A DNA stretch of 64,000 bases from Arthrobacter sp. AQ5-06 (GTDB lineage: Bacteria; Actinomycetota; Actinomycetes; Actinomycetales; Micrococcaceae): the NCBI RefSeq assembly GCF_003287955.1, contig NZ_QMKP01000003.1, positions 186,001 through 250,000 of the forward strand, written 5' to 3'. Position numbers and translations under genes: made by a program. Below, piece after piece: positions 39,438 through 49,070 of this stretch. The number at the start of each line of letters is the position of its first letter. Within the stretch, counting starts at the first letter, position 1. The notes under the pieces are model-generated. The model made no database searches, was not told the origin of the DNA, and saw only the letters and a program-made list of their open reading frames with translations.

Positions 39438-40466
39438 CTAGCGGCGGCTGACGTAGCCGCGCTGCTTGTCCACCACATTGTTGAGCTGTTCGCCGGCGGT
39501 CCAGCGTTCAAGGTTGGCCTGGAACTGGCGCGCCAGTGCGTCGCGCCAGCCGATCACGTCGCCGCACATATGGGCGGACATATGGACGTTGTCCATGCCC
39601 CAGAAAGGGTGGGAAGCGGGGACGGGTTCCTCGGTGAAGACGTCCAGGGACGCAGCCGCGATCTGCCCGCCCTGGAGCGCCTCGATCAGCGCGGGCTCAT
39701 CCACCAGGGCGCCGCGGCCAACGTTGATAAGGTGCGCCGACGGCTTCATGGCGGCGAGGACGTCGCGGTCCACCATGTTCCTGGTCCGGTCCGTCAGCGG
39801 CGCAATGAGCACCATGTGGTCCGCCCATCCCGCATGCGCTGCCAGGTCCTCGCTGGCGAGGACGGTGCCGAAGTCAGAATCGTCGTCGCGGGCCGTGCGG
39901 CCCACGCCGCGGACCTCGATGCCTGCCGCGCGGAGCAGCCGGGCCGTGGCCCGGCCGATTCCGCCGGTACCCACCACCAGGGCCCGGGAGCCCTCGGTGC
40001 GGGTAACTTCACGGTGCTGCCAGACGGTCTGCTGCTGCAGCGTCTTGCTGCGGTGCAGCTGCTTGTCGTGGGCCAGGATGGATGCCAGCACGAATTCCGC
40101 GATGGGCTGGTCGAACGTGCCGTGGGCGTTCGTCACCACCACGTCCGAGGAGCGCAGTTCCTCGAACATCATGGCGTCCACTCCGGCGGCCGCCACGTGT
40201 ACCCACTTGAGGGAATCGGCGTGCGGCCACGCTTCGCTCAGTGCTGACGAGAAAAAGTCCCAGAGGAACAGGATGTCCGCTCCGCGTGACGCCTCGGCGA
40301 GGCCGGCTGCGTCCGTGAGGACAACGTCGGCCAGCTGCTCGATGGTAGCGAGGTTGTATGGGCGGGGCTGCCCTTCGGCTGTCAGAACCACCACCCGGAG
40401 CATCGTTGAACCGGGTGCTTCGGCCGGGGCCGGTAGAGGCTGGCCTTGATTATTAGTGTTACTCAC
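39438..40466 (-). CDS. D-2-hydroxyacid dehydrogenase family protein
   Basis: A 342-aa NAD(P)-dependent oxidoreductase. The nucleotide motif is ALVVGTGGIGRATARLLRAAG, followed by LINVGRGALVDEPALIEAL (catalytic Arg region), DVFTEEPVP (Glu) and a late SAHMCGDV where the catalytic His is expected. The start is GTG at 40466; an ATG about 20 codons in (LRVVVLTAEG) is an alternative. It could reduce or oxidise a 2-keto/2-hydroxy acid from the pathway. It is divergent from the aminotransferase at 40532. Confidence 0.86.
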   Translation of the reverse strand: MSNTNNQGQPLPAPAEAPGSTMLRVVVLTAEGQPRPYNLATIEQLADVVLTDAAGLAEASRGADILFLWDFFSSALSEAWPHADSLKWVHVAAAGVDAMMFEELRSSDVVVTNAHGTFDQPIAEFVLASILAHDKQLHRSKTLQQQTVWQHREVTRTEGSRALVVGTGGIGRATARLLRAAGIEVRGVGRTARDDDSDFGTVLASEDLAAHAGWADHMVLIAPLTDRTRNMVDRDVLAAMKPSAHLINVGRGALVDEPALIEALQGGQIAAASLDVFTEEPVPASHPFWGMDNVHMSAHMCGDVIGWRDALARQFQANLERWTAGEQLNNVVDKQRGYVSRR

Positions 40467-40490
40467 GCCACAACCGTACGCGATATTAGG

Positions 40491-40502
40491 ATTGTTGACA
40501 AT
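40491..40502. promoter_or_regulatory. GntR-type operator between the hydroxyacid dehydrogenase and class III aminotransferase genes
   Basis: ATTGTTGACAAT, identical to two other sites in the cluster, and placed in the only gap between two divergent genes. Confidence 0.7.
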
Positions 40503-40531
40503 AAACAGATGTGACGTGCATCATGGAATGC

Positions 40532-41809
40532 ATGACTTCCCTCAGCCCCGCACTCAAGCAAGCAACCCCCGTCATCGTGGACCACGCCCTTGGCAGCTGG
40601 ATCCACGGGACCGATGGAAAAGAATACCTGGACTTCACTACAGGCATTGGCGTGACCAGCACCGGCCACTGCCACCCGAAAGTGGTGGCCGCGGCCCGTG
40701 AGCAGGTGGGCAAGATCATCCACGCCCAGTACACCACCGTGATGCACAAGCCGCTGCTGGAACTGACCGAAAAGCTCGGTGAGGTCCTCCCGGCCGGCCT
40801 CGATTCCGTCTTCTACGCCAACTCCGGCTCCGAAGCTGTGGAAGCCGCCATCCGTCTGGCCCGCATGGCCACCGCCCGCCCTAACATCGTGGTGTTCCAG
40901 GGCGGCTTCCACGGCCGCACCGTCGCCGCCGCATCCCTGACCACCGCCGGTACCAAGTTCTCCGCCGGATTCTCCCCGCTGATGGCCGGGGTCCACATGT
41001 CCGCCTTCCCCTATGCCTACCGCTACGGCTGGGACGAGGCGCTGGCAGTGGAATTCGCGCTGCAGGAACTGGACTACCTGCTCCAGACCCGCGTCGCCCC
41101 GAATGACACCGCCGCGTTCCTGATCGAGCCCGCCCTGGGTGACGGCGGCTACCTGCCCACCCCACCCGCCTTTATGGAGGGCCTGCGCGAACGCGCTGAC
41201 AAGTACGGCATCCAGCTGATCTTCGATGAGGTCCAGGCCGGCGTCGGCCGCACCGGAAAGTTCTGGGGCCACCAGTACTCCGCCGCCACCCCGGACATCA
41301 TCGTCACCGCCAAGGGCATCGCCTCCGGCTTCCCGATTTCCGCCATAGCCGCCTCCACCGAAACCATGTCCAAGGCCTGGCCCGGTTCCCAGGGCGGCAC
41401 CTACGGCGGCAACGCGGTTTCAGCTGCGGCCGGCGTCGCCACCCTCGAAGTGGTCAAGGAAGAAGGCCTGGTGGAGAACTCCCGCATTCGCGGTGAGCAG
41501 CTCCAGGCCGGCCTCAAAGAGATCCAGGAGCGCTTCGCGGTCATCGGCGATGTGCGCGGCCGCGGCCTCATGCAGGGCATCGAGTTCACCGGCGAGGACG
41601 GCAAACCGGACGCCGCCACGGCCGCAGCAATCCAGCAGGCCACCACGGACCAGGGCCTGCTGACGCTGACCTGCGGCCCTGCCGGCAACGTGGTCCGCCT
41701 CATCCCGGCGCTGGTTGTCACGGCCGAGGAGATCGCCACCGGCCTGGAGCGTTTCGAAGCCGCCGTCGGTGCCGTAGTCGGCGCTGTACCCGCCACCGCC
41801 GGAGCCTGA
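40532..41809 (+). CDS. class III aminotransferase (4-aminobutyrate / diaminobutyrate type)
   Basis: An omega-aminotransferase of about 425 aa. PLP contacts are ANSGSEAVEAAIRLAR, GGFHGRT, LIFDEVQAGVGRTG and the Schiff-base lysine in TAKGIASGFP. Homologues convert GABA to succinic semialdehyde or, as DoeD, diaminobutyrate to aspartate semialdehyde. With the M24 and M20 enzymes the second role is attractive. In-frame starts at 40511 (GTG), 40523 and 40532 are all possible; I chose the last, which gives MTSLSPALKQA. Confidence 0.88.
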   Translation: MTSLSPALKQATPVIVDHALGSWIHGTDGKEYLDFTTGIGVTSTGHCHPKVVAAAREQVGKIIHAQYTTVMHKPLLELTEKLGEVLPAGLDSVFYANSGSEAVEAAIRLARMATARPNIVVFQGGFHGRTVAAASLTTAGTKFSAGFSPLMAGVHMSAFPYAYRYGWDEALAVEFALQELDYLLQTRVAPNDTAAFLIEPALGDGGYLPTPPAFMEGLRERADKYGIQLIFDEVQAGVGRTGKFWGHQYSAATPDIIVTAKGIASGFPISAIAASTETMSKAWPGSQGGTYGGNAVSAAAGVATLEVVKEEGLVENSRIRGEQLQAGLKEIQERFAVIGDVRGRGLMQGIEFTGEDGKPDAATAAAIQQATTDQGLLTLTCGPAGNVVRLIPALVVTAEEIATGLERFEAAVGAVVGAVPATAGA

Positions 41810-41817
41810 GCCGGGCA

Positions 41818-44800
41818 ATGACTGTTTCTTCCCTGCCCGACGCTGCTGCCGCCGTCGTATCCGCTGCCATGCCTGACCCGGCACAGCAGCGGATCCTGCG
41901 GCGGTTGTCCGAGGCCGGCATCGACGCGGATGCTTCTCCGCGCCGGCTGGCCGAGTATTCCTACGATGCCTCCAACTATCGCGTACAGCCGCTGGCCGTA
42001 GTGTTTCCGCGGTCCGTGGAGGACGTGGTGGGAACGCTGGCGGCGTGCCGGGAGACCGGAACCCCGCTGATCAGCCGCGGCGGGGGCACCTCCATGGCCG
42101 GCAACGCGATCGGACCCGGCGTGGTGCTCGACTTCTCGCGCCACATGAACCGGATCCATGGCATTGACGCGGCCGCCGGGACCGTCTCGGTGGATCCCGG
42201 AGTGGTCCTGGCAGTGCTCTCCCGCGAGGTGGAGCAGGCCACGGGCAACCGCTACACGTTTGCTCCGGACCCGTCGTCCAAGAACCGCGCCACTGTGGGC
42301 GGTTCCATCGGCAACGATGCGTGCGGGAACCACTCCGTGCGTTACGGCCGCACGTCGGATCACGTGGTGGAGATCGACGTCGTCACCTCCGACGGCGCCC
42401 GGCTCACCGCCACAGCCGACGGGCTTCGTGCCACCGACCCTGCCGACAAGGCCGCGGCTGCGCGCGCAGCCGCACTCACCGATTCCCTCAAGGAACTGGC
42501 CGCCATCAACCTGGCCGAGTTCCGTGTTGAGCTGGGCCGGATCCAGCGGCAGGTTTCGGGTTACCACCTGGACAACCTGCTGCCGGAAAAGGGTTTCAAC
42601 GTGGCGCGCGCCCTGGTGGGCTCGGAAGGAACCTGCGCCATTGTCACCGGTGCGCGGATGAAGCTCGTGCCCAAGCCGGCCAGCGCGCTGCTGGTCTGCC
42701 TCGGCTACGCGGACGTGGTGGACGCAGCGCGGGACATCACCACCATCCTGGAGTTTTCTCCCGCCGCTGTGGAAGGCATCGACGAAGCCATCGTGGAAAC
42801 TATGCGCTTCCGGCGCGGCGAGGACGCCGTGCTGGGCCTGCCCGAAGGCAAGGCCTGGCTTTACGTGGACCTCGACGGCGAGGATCCGGCCCAGGTGCGG
42901 GCGGAGGCCGACCGCCTGCTGGCCCGGCTCCGGGAAAACGGCCGCCTGGTGGCTGGCCGTCCGGTTCCGGATGCCGTGGAACGCGCGTCGTTGTGGCGGG
43001 TACGCGAGGACGGCGCCGGACTTTCCGCCCGTCTCGCTACCGGCGGCGAGTCGTGGCCCGGCTGGGAGGATTCGGCGGTTGCGCCGGAAAACCTGGCTGA
43101 CTACCTGGCCGATTTCCGCGGACTGTTGGACAGCTTTGGGTTGCAGGGTGTCATGTACGGGCACTTCGGCGCGGGCTGCATGCACATTCGCATCACCTAC
43201 GACCTGCGCACGGAGGAAGGCCGCGAGGTGTTCCGGCGGTTCTCCGCCGAGGCTGCGAAGCTGGTGGTCCGCCACGGCGGCTCGCTCTCCGGCGAACACG
43301 GCGACGGCAGGGCCCGCTCGCAGCTCCTTCCGCTGATGTATTCAGCGCGAATGCTGGCGGCATTCTCCGACTTCCGCAGGCTGTGGGACCCCGCCTCCAT
43401 CCTGAACCCGGGATCCCTCACCGACCCCGACCCTCTGGATGAGAACCTGGCGCTGGACGGCGTGCCGCAACGCGAATGGCGCACCAGCTTTGACCTGCGG
43501 CCGCTGCACACCGGCGGCGGCTCCGCCAGTGAGACGGACAACCCGGCCGATTCGGCTGGCAGTGGACTGGATCCGTGGGTGCACGCCGTCCAGGCGTGCA
43601 TCGGCGTGGGCCGTTGCCGCACCGACTCCGGTGGCGTGATGTGTCCCAGCTACCGGGCCACCGGCGACGAGAAGGACTCCACCCGGGGCCGGTCCCGCGT
43701 GCTGCAGGACATGGTCCGCGGCGCCCGCACCGTGGAGGAGGGCTGGAAGTCCGAGGAGGTCCGCGAGGCGCTGGACCTGTGCCTGTCCTGCAAGGCCTGC
43801 TCCAGCGACTGCCCCACGGGCGTGGACATGGCCACCTACAAATCCGAGTTCTTCAGCCACTATTACCAGGGCCGGCTGCGGCCGCTCTCGCACTTCTCGC
43901 TGGGCTGGCTGCCGCGCTGGCTGAAGATCACCGGTCGCGTCGCGCCCCTGGTCAACGCCGTACTTGCCACGCCGCTGGGCAAACTGGCCGCCGTGCTGGG
44001 CGGCCTGACCACCCACCGTGAACTGCCCCGGTTCGCCGGCGACAGTGAATGGCGCAAGGAGGTCGCCGCGGCCGGCGTAAAAATGCCCGGACGGAAGGCA
44101 CCGGAAGGGCAGAACGACGGCGGGACGCGCCCCGGCGGCGACGGTCCCCTCGGTAGTGCGGCAGCCGGCGTCGTCCTCTTTGTGGATACCTTCACCAAGG
44201 GCTTCCGGCCCGAGGTGGCCGGTGCAGCCGCCAGGGTGCTGACCGGCACGGGGGAACCCACGGAATGCTCGGCGGACGCGTGCTGCGGGCTGACGTGGAT
44301 CTCCACCGGGCAGCTGGACACGGCCAGGAAGCTGATGGCCAACGCCGCTGAAGTCCTGGACGACGGGACGGACCGTCCCATCGTGGTGGTGGAGCCCAGC
44401 TGCGCTGCCGCGCTGCGGAAGGATCTGCCCGAGCTGGTCCGCACGGACCAGGCACGCCGGGTGGCGGCGAGGGTCCGCAGCTTCGCCCAGCACGTGGGGG
44501 AGCTGGCCGCTTCCGGCTGGACGCCCGCACCGGCTGCGCCGCTTCCGGAGCAGGTGGTGCTGCAGACGCACTGCCACGAATACTCCGTGTTCGGTGCCAA
44601 AACCCAAGGCAGCGCACTGGCTGGCCTGGGCATAGCGAACGTGGTGGATGCCACCGGCTGCTGCGGAGTGGCCGGGAACTTCGGGTTCGAGAAGGAGCAC
44701 TACGACATCAGCATGAAGGTCGCCGAGCAGTCGCTGGCACCGGCACTGCGGAGCACCGGAACCGAATCCGTGGTCCTCACCGACGGTTTCTCCTGCGCCA

Positions 44801-44877
44801 TGCAGGTGAAGCAGATCAATCCCGAACGGCCCGGAAGGCATATTGCCCAGCTCCTGGATCCAGGGGAAACAGCCTAA
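41818..44877 (+). CDS. FAD-binding and Fe-S dehydrogenase, D-2-hydroxyglutarate/D-lactate type
   Basis: A 1019-aa fusion. The N-terminal PCMH FAD domain has ISRGGGTSMAGNAIGPG and VGGSIGNDACGNHS. A FAD-oxidase C domain follows, with MYGHFGAGCMHIRITYD and SGEHGDGRARS. Then come 4Fe-4S ligands (CIGVGRC...CP and CLSCKACSSDCPTGVD) and two CCG-type modules (DACCGLTW, ATGCCGVAGNFG). Length and order match E. coli YdiJ-like proteins. It probably passes electrons from a 2-hydroxyacid to the quinone pool. It lies 8 bp after the aminotransferase. Confidence 0.88.
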   Translation: MTVSSLPDAAAAVVSAAMPDPAQQRILRRLSEAGIDADASPRRLAEYSYDASNYRVQPLAVVFPRSVEDVVGTLAACRETGTPLISRGGGTSMAGNAIGPGVVLDFSRHMNRIHGIDAAAGTVSVDPGVVLAVLSREVEQATGNRYTFAPDPSSKNRATVGGSIGNDACGNHSVRYGRTSDHVVEIDVVTSDGARLTATADGLRATDPADKAAAARAAALTDSLKELAAINLAEFRVELGRIQRQVSGYHLDNLLPEKGFNVARALVGSEGTCAIVTGARMKLVPKPASALLVCLGYADVVDAARDITTILEFSPAAVEGIDEAIVETMRFRRGEDAVLGLPEGKAWLYVDLDGEDPAQVRAEADRLLARLRENGRLVAGRPVPDAVERASLWRVREDGAGLSARLATGGESWPGWEDSAVAPENLADYLADFRGLLDSFGLQGVMYGHFGAGCMHIRITYDLRTEEGREVFRRFSAEAAKLVVRHGGSLSGEHGDGRARSQLLPLMYSARMLAAFSDFRRLWDPASILNPGSLTDPDPLDENLALDGVPQREWRTSFDLRPLHTGGGSASETDNPADSAGSGLDPWVHAVQACIGVGRCRTDSGGVMCPSYRATGDEKDSTRGRSRVLQDMVRGARTVEEGWKSEEVREALDLCLSCKACSSDCPTGVDMATYKSEFFSHYYQGRLRPLSHFSLGWLPRWLKITGRVAPLVNAVLATPLGKLAAVLGGLTTHRELPRFAGDSEWRKEVAAAGVKMPGRKAPEGQNDGGTRPGGDGPLGSAAAGVVLFVDTFTKGFRPEVAGAAARVLTGTGEPTECSADACCGLTWISTGQLDTARKLMANAAEVLDDGTDRPIVVVEPSCAAALRKDLPELVRTDQARRVAARVRSFAQHVGELAASGWTPAPAAPLPEQVVLQTHCHEYSVFGAKTQGSALAGLGIANVVDATGCCGVAGNFGFEKEHYDISMKVAEQSLAPALRSTGTESVVLTDGFSCAMQVKQINPERPGRHIAQLLDPGETA

Positions 44878-44934
44878 TCCCCGTTGCAGGCTGACCCATA
44901 TTTTGCACCATCTTCAACGAAAAGGATTCCCGAC

Positions 44935-46428
44935 ATGACAACCCAGACCACCCAGACCGCCGGCTCCTCGCAGCAGGCCCGGGACGCTATCGCCAAGGTC
45001 AACACCGGCGTCTTCATCGACGGTGAATGGACCGAAGCCGCCTCTGGCGCCCGGTTCGACGTGATCAACCCCGCCACCGAGGAAGTCATCGCCACCGTGG
45101 CCGACGGCGGCCCCGAAGACGCCCGCCGCGCCATTGAGATCGCGGGCCGCGTCCAGGAAGACTGGGCCAAGACCCCGCCGCGGGAACGCAGCGAGATCCT
45201 CCGCCGCGCCTACGACCTGATCATGGCCCGCCAGGACGAACTGGCCCTCATCATGACCTCCGAGATGGGCAAGCCCTTCGCCGAGGCCAAGGGCGAGGTG
45301 GCATACGCTGCCGAGTTCTTCCGATGGTTCTCCGAGGAGGCTGTCCGGATCGGCGGCGACGTCACCACCACCGGTGACGGCAAGAACCGCATCCTGGTCT
45401 CCAAGCAGCCCGTGGGTCCGTGCGTGCTGGTCACGCCCTGGAACTTCCCGCTCGCCATGGGCACCCGTAAGATCGGCCCCGCCATCGCCGCGGGCTGCAC
45501 CATGGTGTTCAAGCCGGCCAACCTGACCCCGCTGTCATCGCTGGCGCTGGTGGACATCCTCATCGAGGCTGGCCTCCCCAAGGGCGTCCTGAATGTCGTC
45601 TGCACCACCAAGGCCTCCGACGTCGTGTCCCCGTGGATGTCCAGCGGGATTGCCCGCAAGGTCAGCTTCACCGGTTCCACCGAAGTGGGCGTCCGCCTGC
45701 TGAAGCAGGCTGCCGAGCACGTCATGCGCTCCTCCATGGAACTGGGCGGCAACGCGCCGTTTATCGTGTTCGAGGACGCCGACCTGGACCGTGCAGTGGA
45801 AGGCGCCGTCGCAGCAAAGATGCGCAACATGGGCGAGGCCTGCACTGCCGCCAACCGCCTTTTCGTCCAGCGTCCCATCGCTGACGAATTCGCCCGCCGC
45901 CTGGCTGCCCGCCTGAGCGCACTGTCGGTGGGCGACGGCGCAGCGCCCGGGACCGACGTCGGACCCCTCGTTGAGGAAAAGGCGCTAACCAAGGTACAGG
46001 AACTGGTGGACGACGCCGTGGCCAAGGGCGCCACCGTTGTCTGCGGCGGTTCCCGCCCGGACCGTCCCGGGTACTTCTACACCCCCACGGTCCTGTCCGG
46101 CGTCAGCGCCGAGTCCGACCTCATGAGCCAGGAAATCTTCGGCCCCGTAGCGCCCGTGGTGCCGTTCGACACCGAAGAGGAAGTCACCCGGCTTGCCAAC
46201 GACACCCCGTGGGGCCTCGTGGGCTACCTTTTCACACAGGACGTGGACCGCGGTTTCCGGATGGGTGACAATCTGGAGGTGGGCATGGTTGGCTTGAACA
46301 CCGGCATCGTTTCCAACCCGGCTGCCCCGTTCGGCGGGATCAAGGCTTCGGGCCTGGGCCGTGAAGGCGGCCGCGTGGGCATCGAGGAGTTCCTCGAAAC
46401 GAAGTACATGGCCGTGCCCCGCGGCTGA
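44935..46428 (+). CDS. NAD(P)-dependent succinate-semialdehyde dehydrogenase family protein
   Basis: A 497-aa aldehyde dehydrogenase. It has VTPWNFPLAMGTRKIGPA, VSFTGSTEVGVRLL, the general-base Glu in MELGGNAPFIVF, and the catalytic Cys in MGEACTAANR. It is GabD-like. In context it may oxidise succinic or aspartate semialdehyde made by the class III aminotransferase. I chose the ATG at 44935, with AAAGGA upstream; the frame starting at 44884 adds an unrelated N-terminus. Confidence 0.9.
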   Translation: MTTQTTQTAGSSQQARDAIAKVNTGVFIDGEWTEAASGARFDVINPATEEVIATVADGGPEDARRAIEIAGRVQEDWAKTPPRERSEILRRAYDLIMARQDELALIMTSEMGKPFAEAKGEVAYAAEFFRWFSEEAVRIGGDVTTTGDGKNRILVSKQPVGPCVLVTPWNFPLAMGTRKIGPAIAAGCTMVFKPANLTPLSSLALVDILIEAGLPKGVLNVVCTTKASDVVSPWMSSGIARKVSFTGSTEVGVRLLKQAAEHVMRSSMELGGNAPFIVFEDADLDRAVEGAVAAKMRNMGEACTAANRLFVQRPIADEFARRLAARLSALSVGDGAAPGTDVGPLVEEKALTKVQELVDDAVAKGATVVCGGSRPDRPGYFYTPTVLSGVSAESDLMSQEIFGPVAPVVPFDTEEEVTRLANDTPWGLVGYLFTQDVDRGFRMGDNLEVGMVGLNTGIVSNPAAPFGGIKASGLGREGGRVGIEEFLETKYMAVPRG

Positions 46429-46475
46429 ACGCCGCCACGATGCAAGTAAAAATCACCCCTCTCAAGGACGAACCA

Positions 46476-47927
46476 ATGATGACCAGTCCCCAGCCCGTTT
46501 CCAATAAGCATCCTGAACCATCTACCGCACCAGGCGCCGAACCCAGCACTGAAGAGGGAAAACGATCGCTGCGCCGCTCCATCCTGGGCTCGGCGCTCGG
46601 CAACGCCGTGGAGTGGTTCGACTACGGCGTCTACGGCTACCTGACCATTTACATGGCCGCGAATTTCTTCGGCTCGGAGGAGGGCGACGGCGGCCTGGGC
46701 GTCACACTGACCCTCGCCACCCTGGCGCTGTCCTTCCTGGTCCGGCCTTTGGGCGGGCTGATCCTGGGACCGCTGGGTGACAAGGTGGGCCGGCAGAAGG
46801 TCATGGTCCTCACCGTGACGCTGATGACCTTGGCCACCGGCGCCATCGGCCTGCTGCCGACGCTGGGAACCGTAGGTCTGCTGGCACCGGTGCTGCTGCT
46901 GATCTGCCGCCTGGTGCAGGGCTTCTCCGCCGGCGGCGAGTACGGCGGCGCGGCGGTGTACATGGCCGAGTCCGCCCCTGACCGCCGCCGTGGCTTCCTG
47001 GGTTCGTTCCTGGAATTCGGCACTACGGTGGGGTTCATCCTCGCGGCCATTGTCTGCACCTCGCTGACTGCCGTGGTGGGGGATCAGGGGATGGAGGATG
47101 GCTGGTGGCGCGTGCCGTTCCTGCTGACCATCCCGCTGGGCCTTACCGCCCTGTGGATCCGGACCCGGCTGGTGGAGGCTCCGGTGTTCTCGGAGGCGTC
47201 CCAGCACAAGGAGACCACGGGTTCGCCGCTGCGGCACGCGTTCAAGCACAACTGGCGCCAGCTGCTGGTCCTGGCCGGCTTCGTGGTCCTGCTGAACGTG
47301 GCGTTCTACCTGATCCTGGGCTACATGCCTACGTACCTGAGCGGACAGCTGGGGCATAGCACGGCACAGGGTAACTGGATGCTGGTGGCCATCATGGCCC
47401 TGATGCTGGTGGCCATCCCGCCCGTGGGCGCGCTTTCTGACCGGTTCGGCCGCAAGCCGCTCCTGCTGGTGGCGGCCGCAGGCTACACGTTGCTGTCCGT
47501 CCCGGCGGTCATGCTGCTTGGCCTGCCCAACCTGGCCCTGCAGTTCCTGGGCCTGGCGGTGCTGGGGATCCTGCTGGTCATCCTGGTGGCCTCGGTGTCC
47601 TCCACGCTGCCCGCGCTGTTCCCCACGGCCGTGCGCTACACCGGCTTTGCCATCGCCTACAACTTCTCTACGGCCTTTTTTGCCGGCCCGTCCCAGACCA
47701 TCGCGAACCAGCTGATCGAAACCACCGGCAACCAGCTGGTACCGGGCTGGTATATGGCGGTTGCAGGCGTCGTGGGCCTGGTGAGCGTCCTCTGCATGCG
47801 GGAGACCGCCCAGGCCACGCTCCGCGGCGAGAACCTTCCGGGTTCACCCGAATCGGTAGGCTTCCCCAAACTCGGCTTCGTCGAGCAGAACCGGAAGGAC
47901 GCCGAGTCCCGCCGCGCCAGCATATAG
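46476..47927 (+). CDS. MFS transporter, metabolite:H+ symporter (MHS) family
   Basis: About 483 aa with 12 hydrophobic segments. After a 40-residue hydrophilic lead comes GNAVEWFDYGVYGYLT, the MHS opening. It has LGDKVGRQKVMV and a matching ALSDRFGRKPLLL loop in the second half, plus RLVQGFSAGGEYGGAAVY. Relatives carry proline/betaine, shikimate or dicarboxylates, so it may import a second osmolyte or export a product. I favour the ATG at 46476 (AAGGACG upstream) over 46440. It closes the gene run from 40532. Confidence 0.88.
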   Translation: MMTSPQPVSNKHPEPSTAPGAEPSTEEGKRSLRRSILGSALGNAVEWFDYGVYGYLTIYMAANFFGSEEGDGGLGVTLTLATLALSFLVRPLGGLILGPLGDKVGRQKVMVLTVTLMTLATGAIGLLPTLGTVGLLAPVLLLICRLVQGFSAGGEYGGAAVYMAESAPDRRRGFLGSFLEFGTTVGFILAAIVCTSLTAVVGDQGMEDGWWRVPFLLTIPLGLTALWIRTRLVEAPVFSEASQHKETTGSPLRHAFKHNWRQLLVLAGFVVLLNVAFYLILGYMPTYLSGQLGHSTAQGNWMLVAIMALMLVAIPPVGALSDRFGRKPLLLVAAAGYTLLSVPAVMLLGLPNLALQFLGLAVLGILLVILVASVSSTLPALFPTAVRYTGFAIAYNFSTAFFAGPSQTIANQLIETTGNQLVPGWYMAVAGVVGLVSVLCMRETAQATLRGENLPGSPESVGFPKLGFVEQNRKDAESRRASI

Positions 47928-48122
47928 ATCCACCGATTAGTCGGCCAGCACCAGGTCCCCTGATCCCCTAGAGTACGGCGGCGGACTCGTCAGGGGCTCG
48001 ACAGGCGGCGATAGGAGGGTTTAAAGGCAATCTGTAGAGCAGGTGAAGCCCACATATGTTGCCGTCACACCGTGCCTGGAAGATCGCTCACCCGAACAGA
48101 ACACCGACCAGAAAGATCCAAA

Positions 48123-49022
48123 ATGATGAATGTCGCCGCTACCCATACGGGCAGCAACCGTGTTAAGCGCGGCATGGCTGAGATGCTCAAGGGTGGCGTC
48201 ATCATGGACGTCGTCAATGTTGAACAGGCCCGCATCGCCGAAGATGCCGGTGCCGTTGCCGTGATGGCGCTGGAACGCGTTCCGGCCGATATCCGCGCCC
48301 AGGGCGGCGTGTCCCGCATGTCCGATCCGGACATGATCGAGGCGATCATCGAGGCCGTGTCCGTGCCGGTCATGGCTAAGGCCCGCATCGGCCACTTCGT
48401 CGAAGCCCAGGTCCTTCAGTCTTTGGGCGTGGACTACATTGACGAGTCCGAGGTCCTCACCCCGGCCGACTACGTCCACCACATTGATAAGTGGAACTTC
48501 AAGGTTCCCTTTGTCTGTGGCGCCACCAACCTTGGTGAGGCGCTGCGCCGCATCAACGAGGGCGCGGCCATGATCCGGTCCAAGGGCGAGGCCGGCACCG
48601 GCGATGTTTCCAATGCCACCGGGCACATGCGCCAGATCCGCGCCGAGATCGCCAAGCTTGCCGCCCTGGCCGAGGACGAGCTCTACGTCGCTGCCAAGGA
48701 ACTGCAGGCCCCCTACGAACTGGTCAAGGAAGTTGCCGCCGCCGGCCAGCTCCCCGTGGTCCTGTTCACCGCGGGCGGCATCGCCACCCCGGCCGACGCT
48801 GCCATGATGATGCAGCTTGGCGCCGACGGTGTGTTCGTTGGTTCCGGCATCTTCAAGTCCGGCAACCCGGCCCAGCGTGCCGCTGCCGTGGTCAAGGCCA
48901 CCACGTTCTTCGATGACCCCGACGTCATCGCCAGGGCCTCCCGCGGCCTGGGCGAAGCCATGGTCGGGATCAACGTCGCCGAAATCCCGCAGCCGCACCG
49001 CCTCGCCGAGCGCGGCTGGTAG
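48123..49022 (+). CDS. pdxS: pyridoxal 5'-phosphate synthase, PdxS subunit
   Basis: Lyase subunit of the ribose-5-phosphate-dependent vitamin B6 route, forming PLP with ammonia from PdxT. The family-specific [20 protein letters not shown] is near the start, the catalytic Lys is in [15 protein letters not shown], and [16 protein letters not shown] and [16 protein letters not shown] follow. It is 299 aa and complete. No pdxT follows here, although the two are usually adjacent. I chose the ATG at 48123; the frame upstream is open but unlike the family. Confidence 0.95.
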   Translation: MMNVAATHTGSNRVKRGMAEMLKGGVIMDVVNVEQARIAEDAGAVAVMALERVPADIRAQGGVSRMSDPDMIEAIIEAVSVPVMAKARIGHFVEAQVLQSLGVDYIDESEVLTPADYVHHIDKWNFKVPFVCGATNLGEALRRINEGAAMIRSKGEAGTGDVSNATGHMRQIRAEIAKLAALAEDELYVAAKELQAPYELVKEVAAAGQLPVVLFTAGGIATPADAAMMMQLGADGVFVGSGIFKSGNPAQRAAAVVKATTFFDDPDVIARASRGLGEAMVGINVAEIPQPHRLAERGW

Positions 49023-49070
49023 GTGGGACGGGCCGTGGAAAAACGCCGCGAACCTAGCGAGTCCATAACA

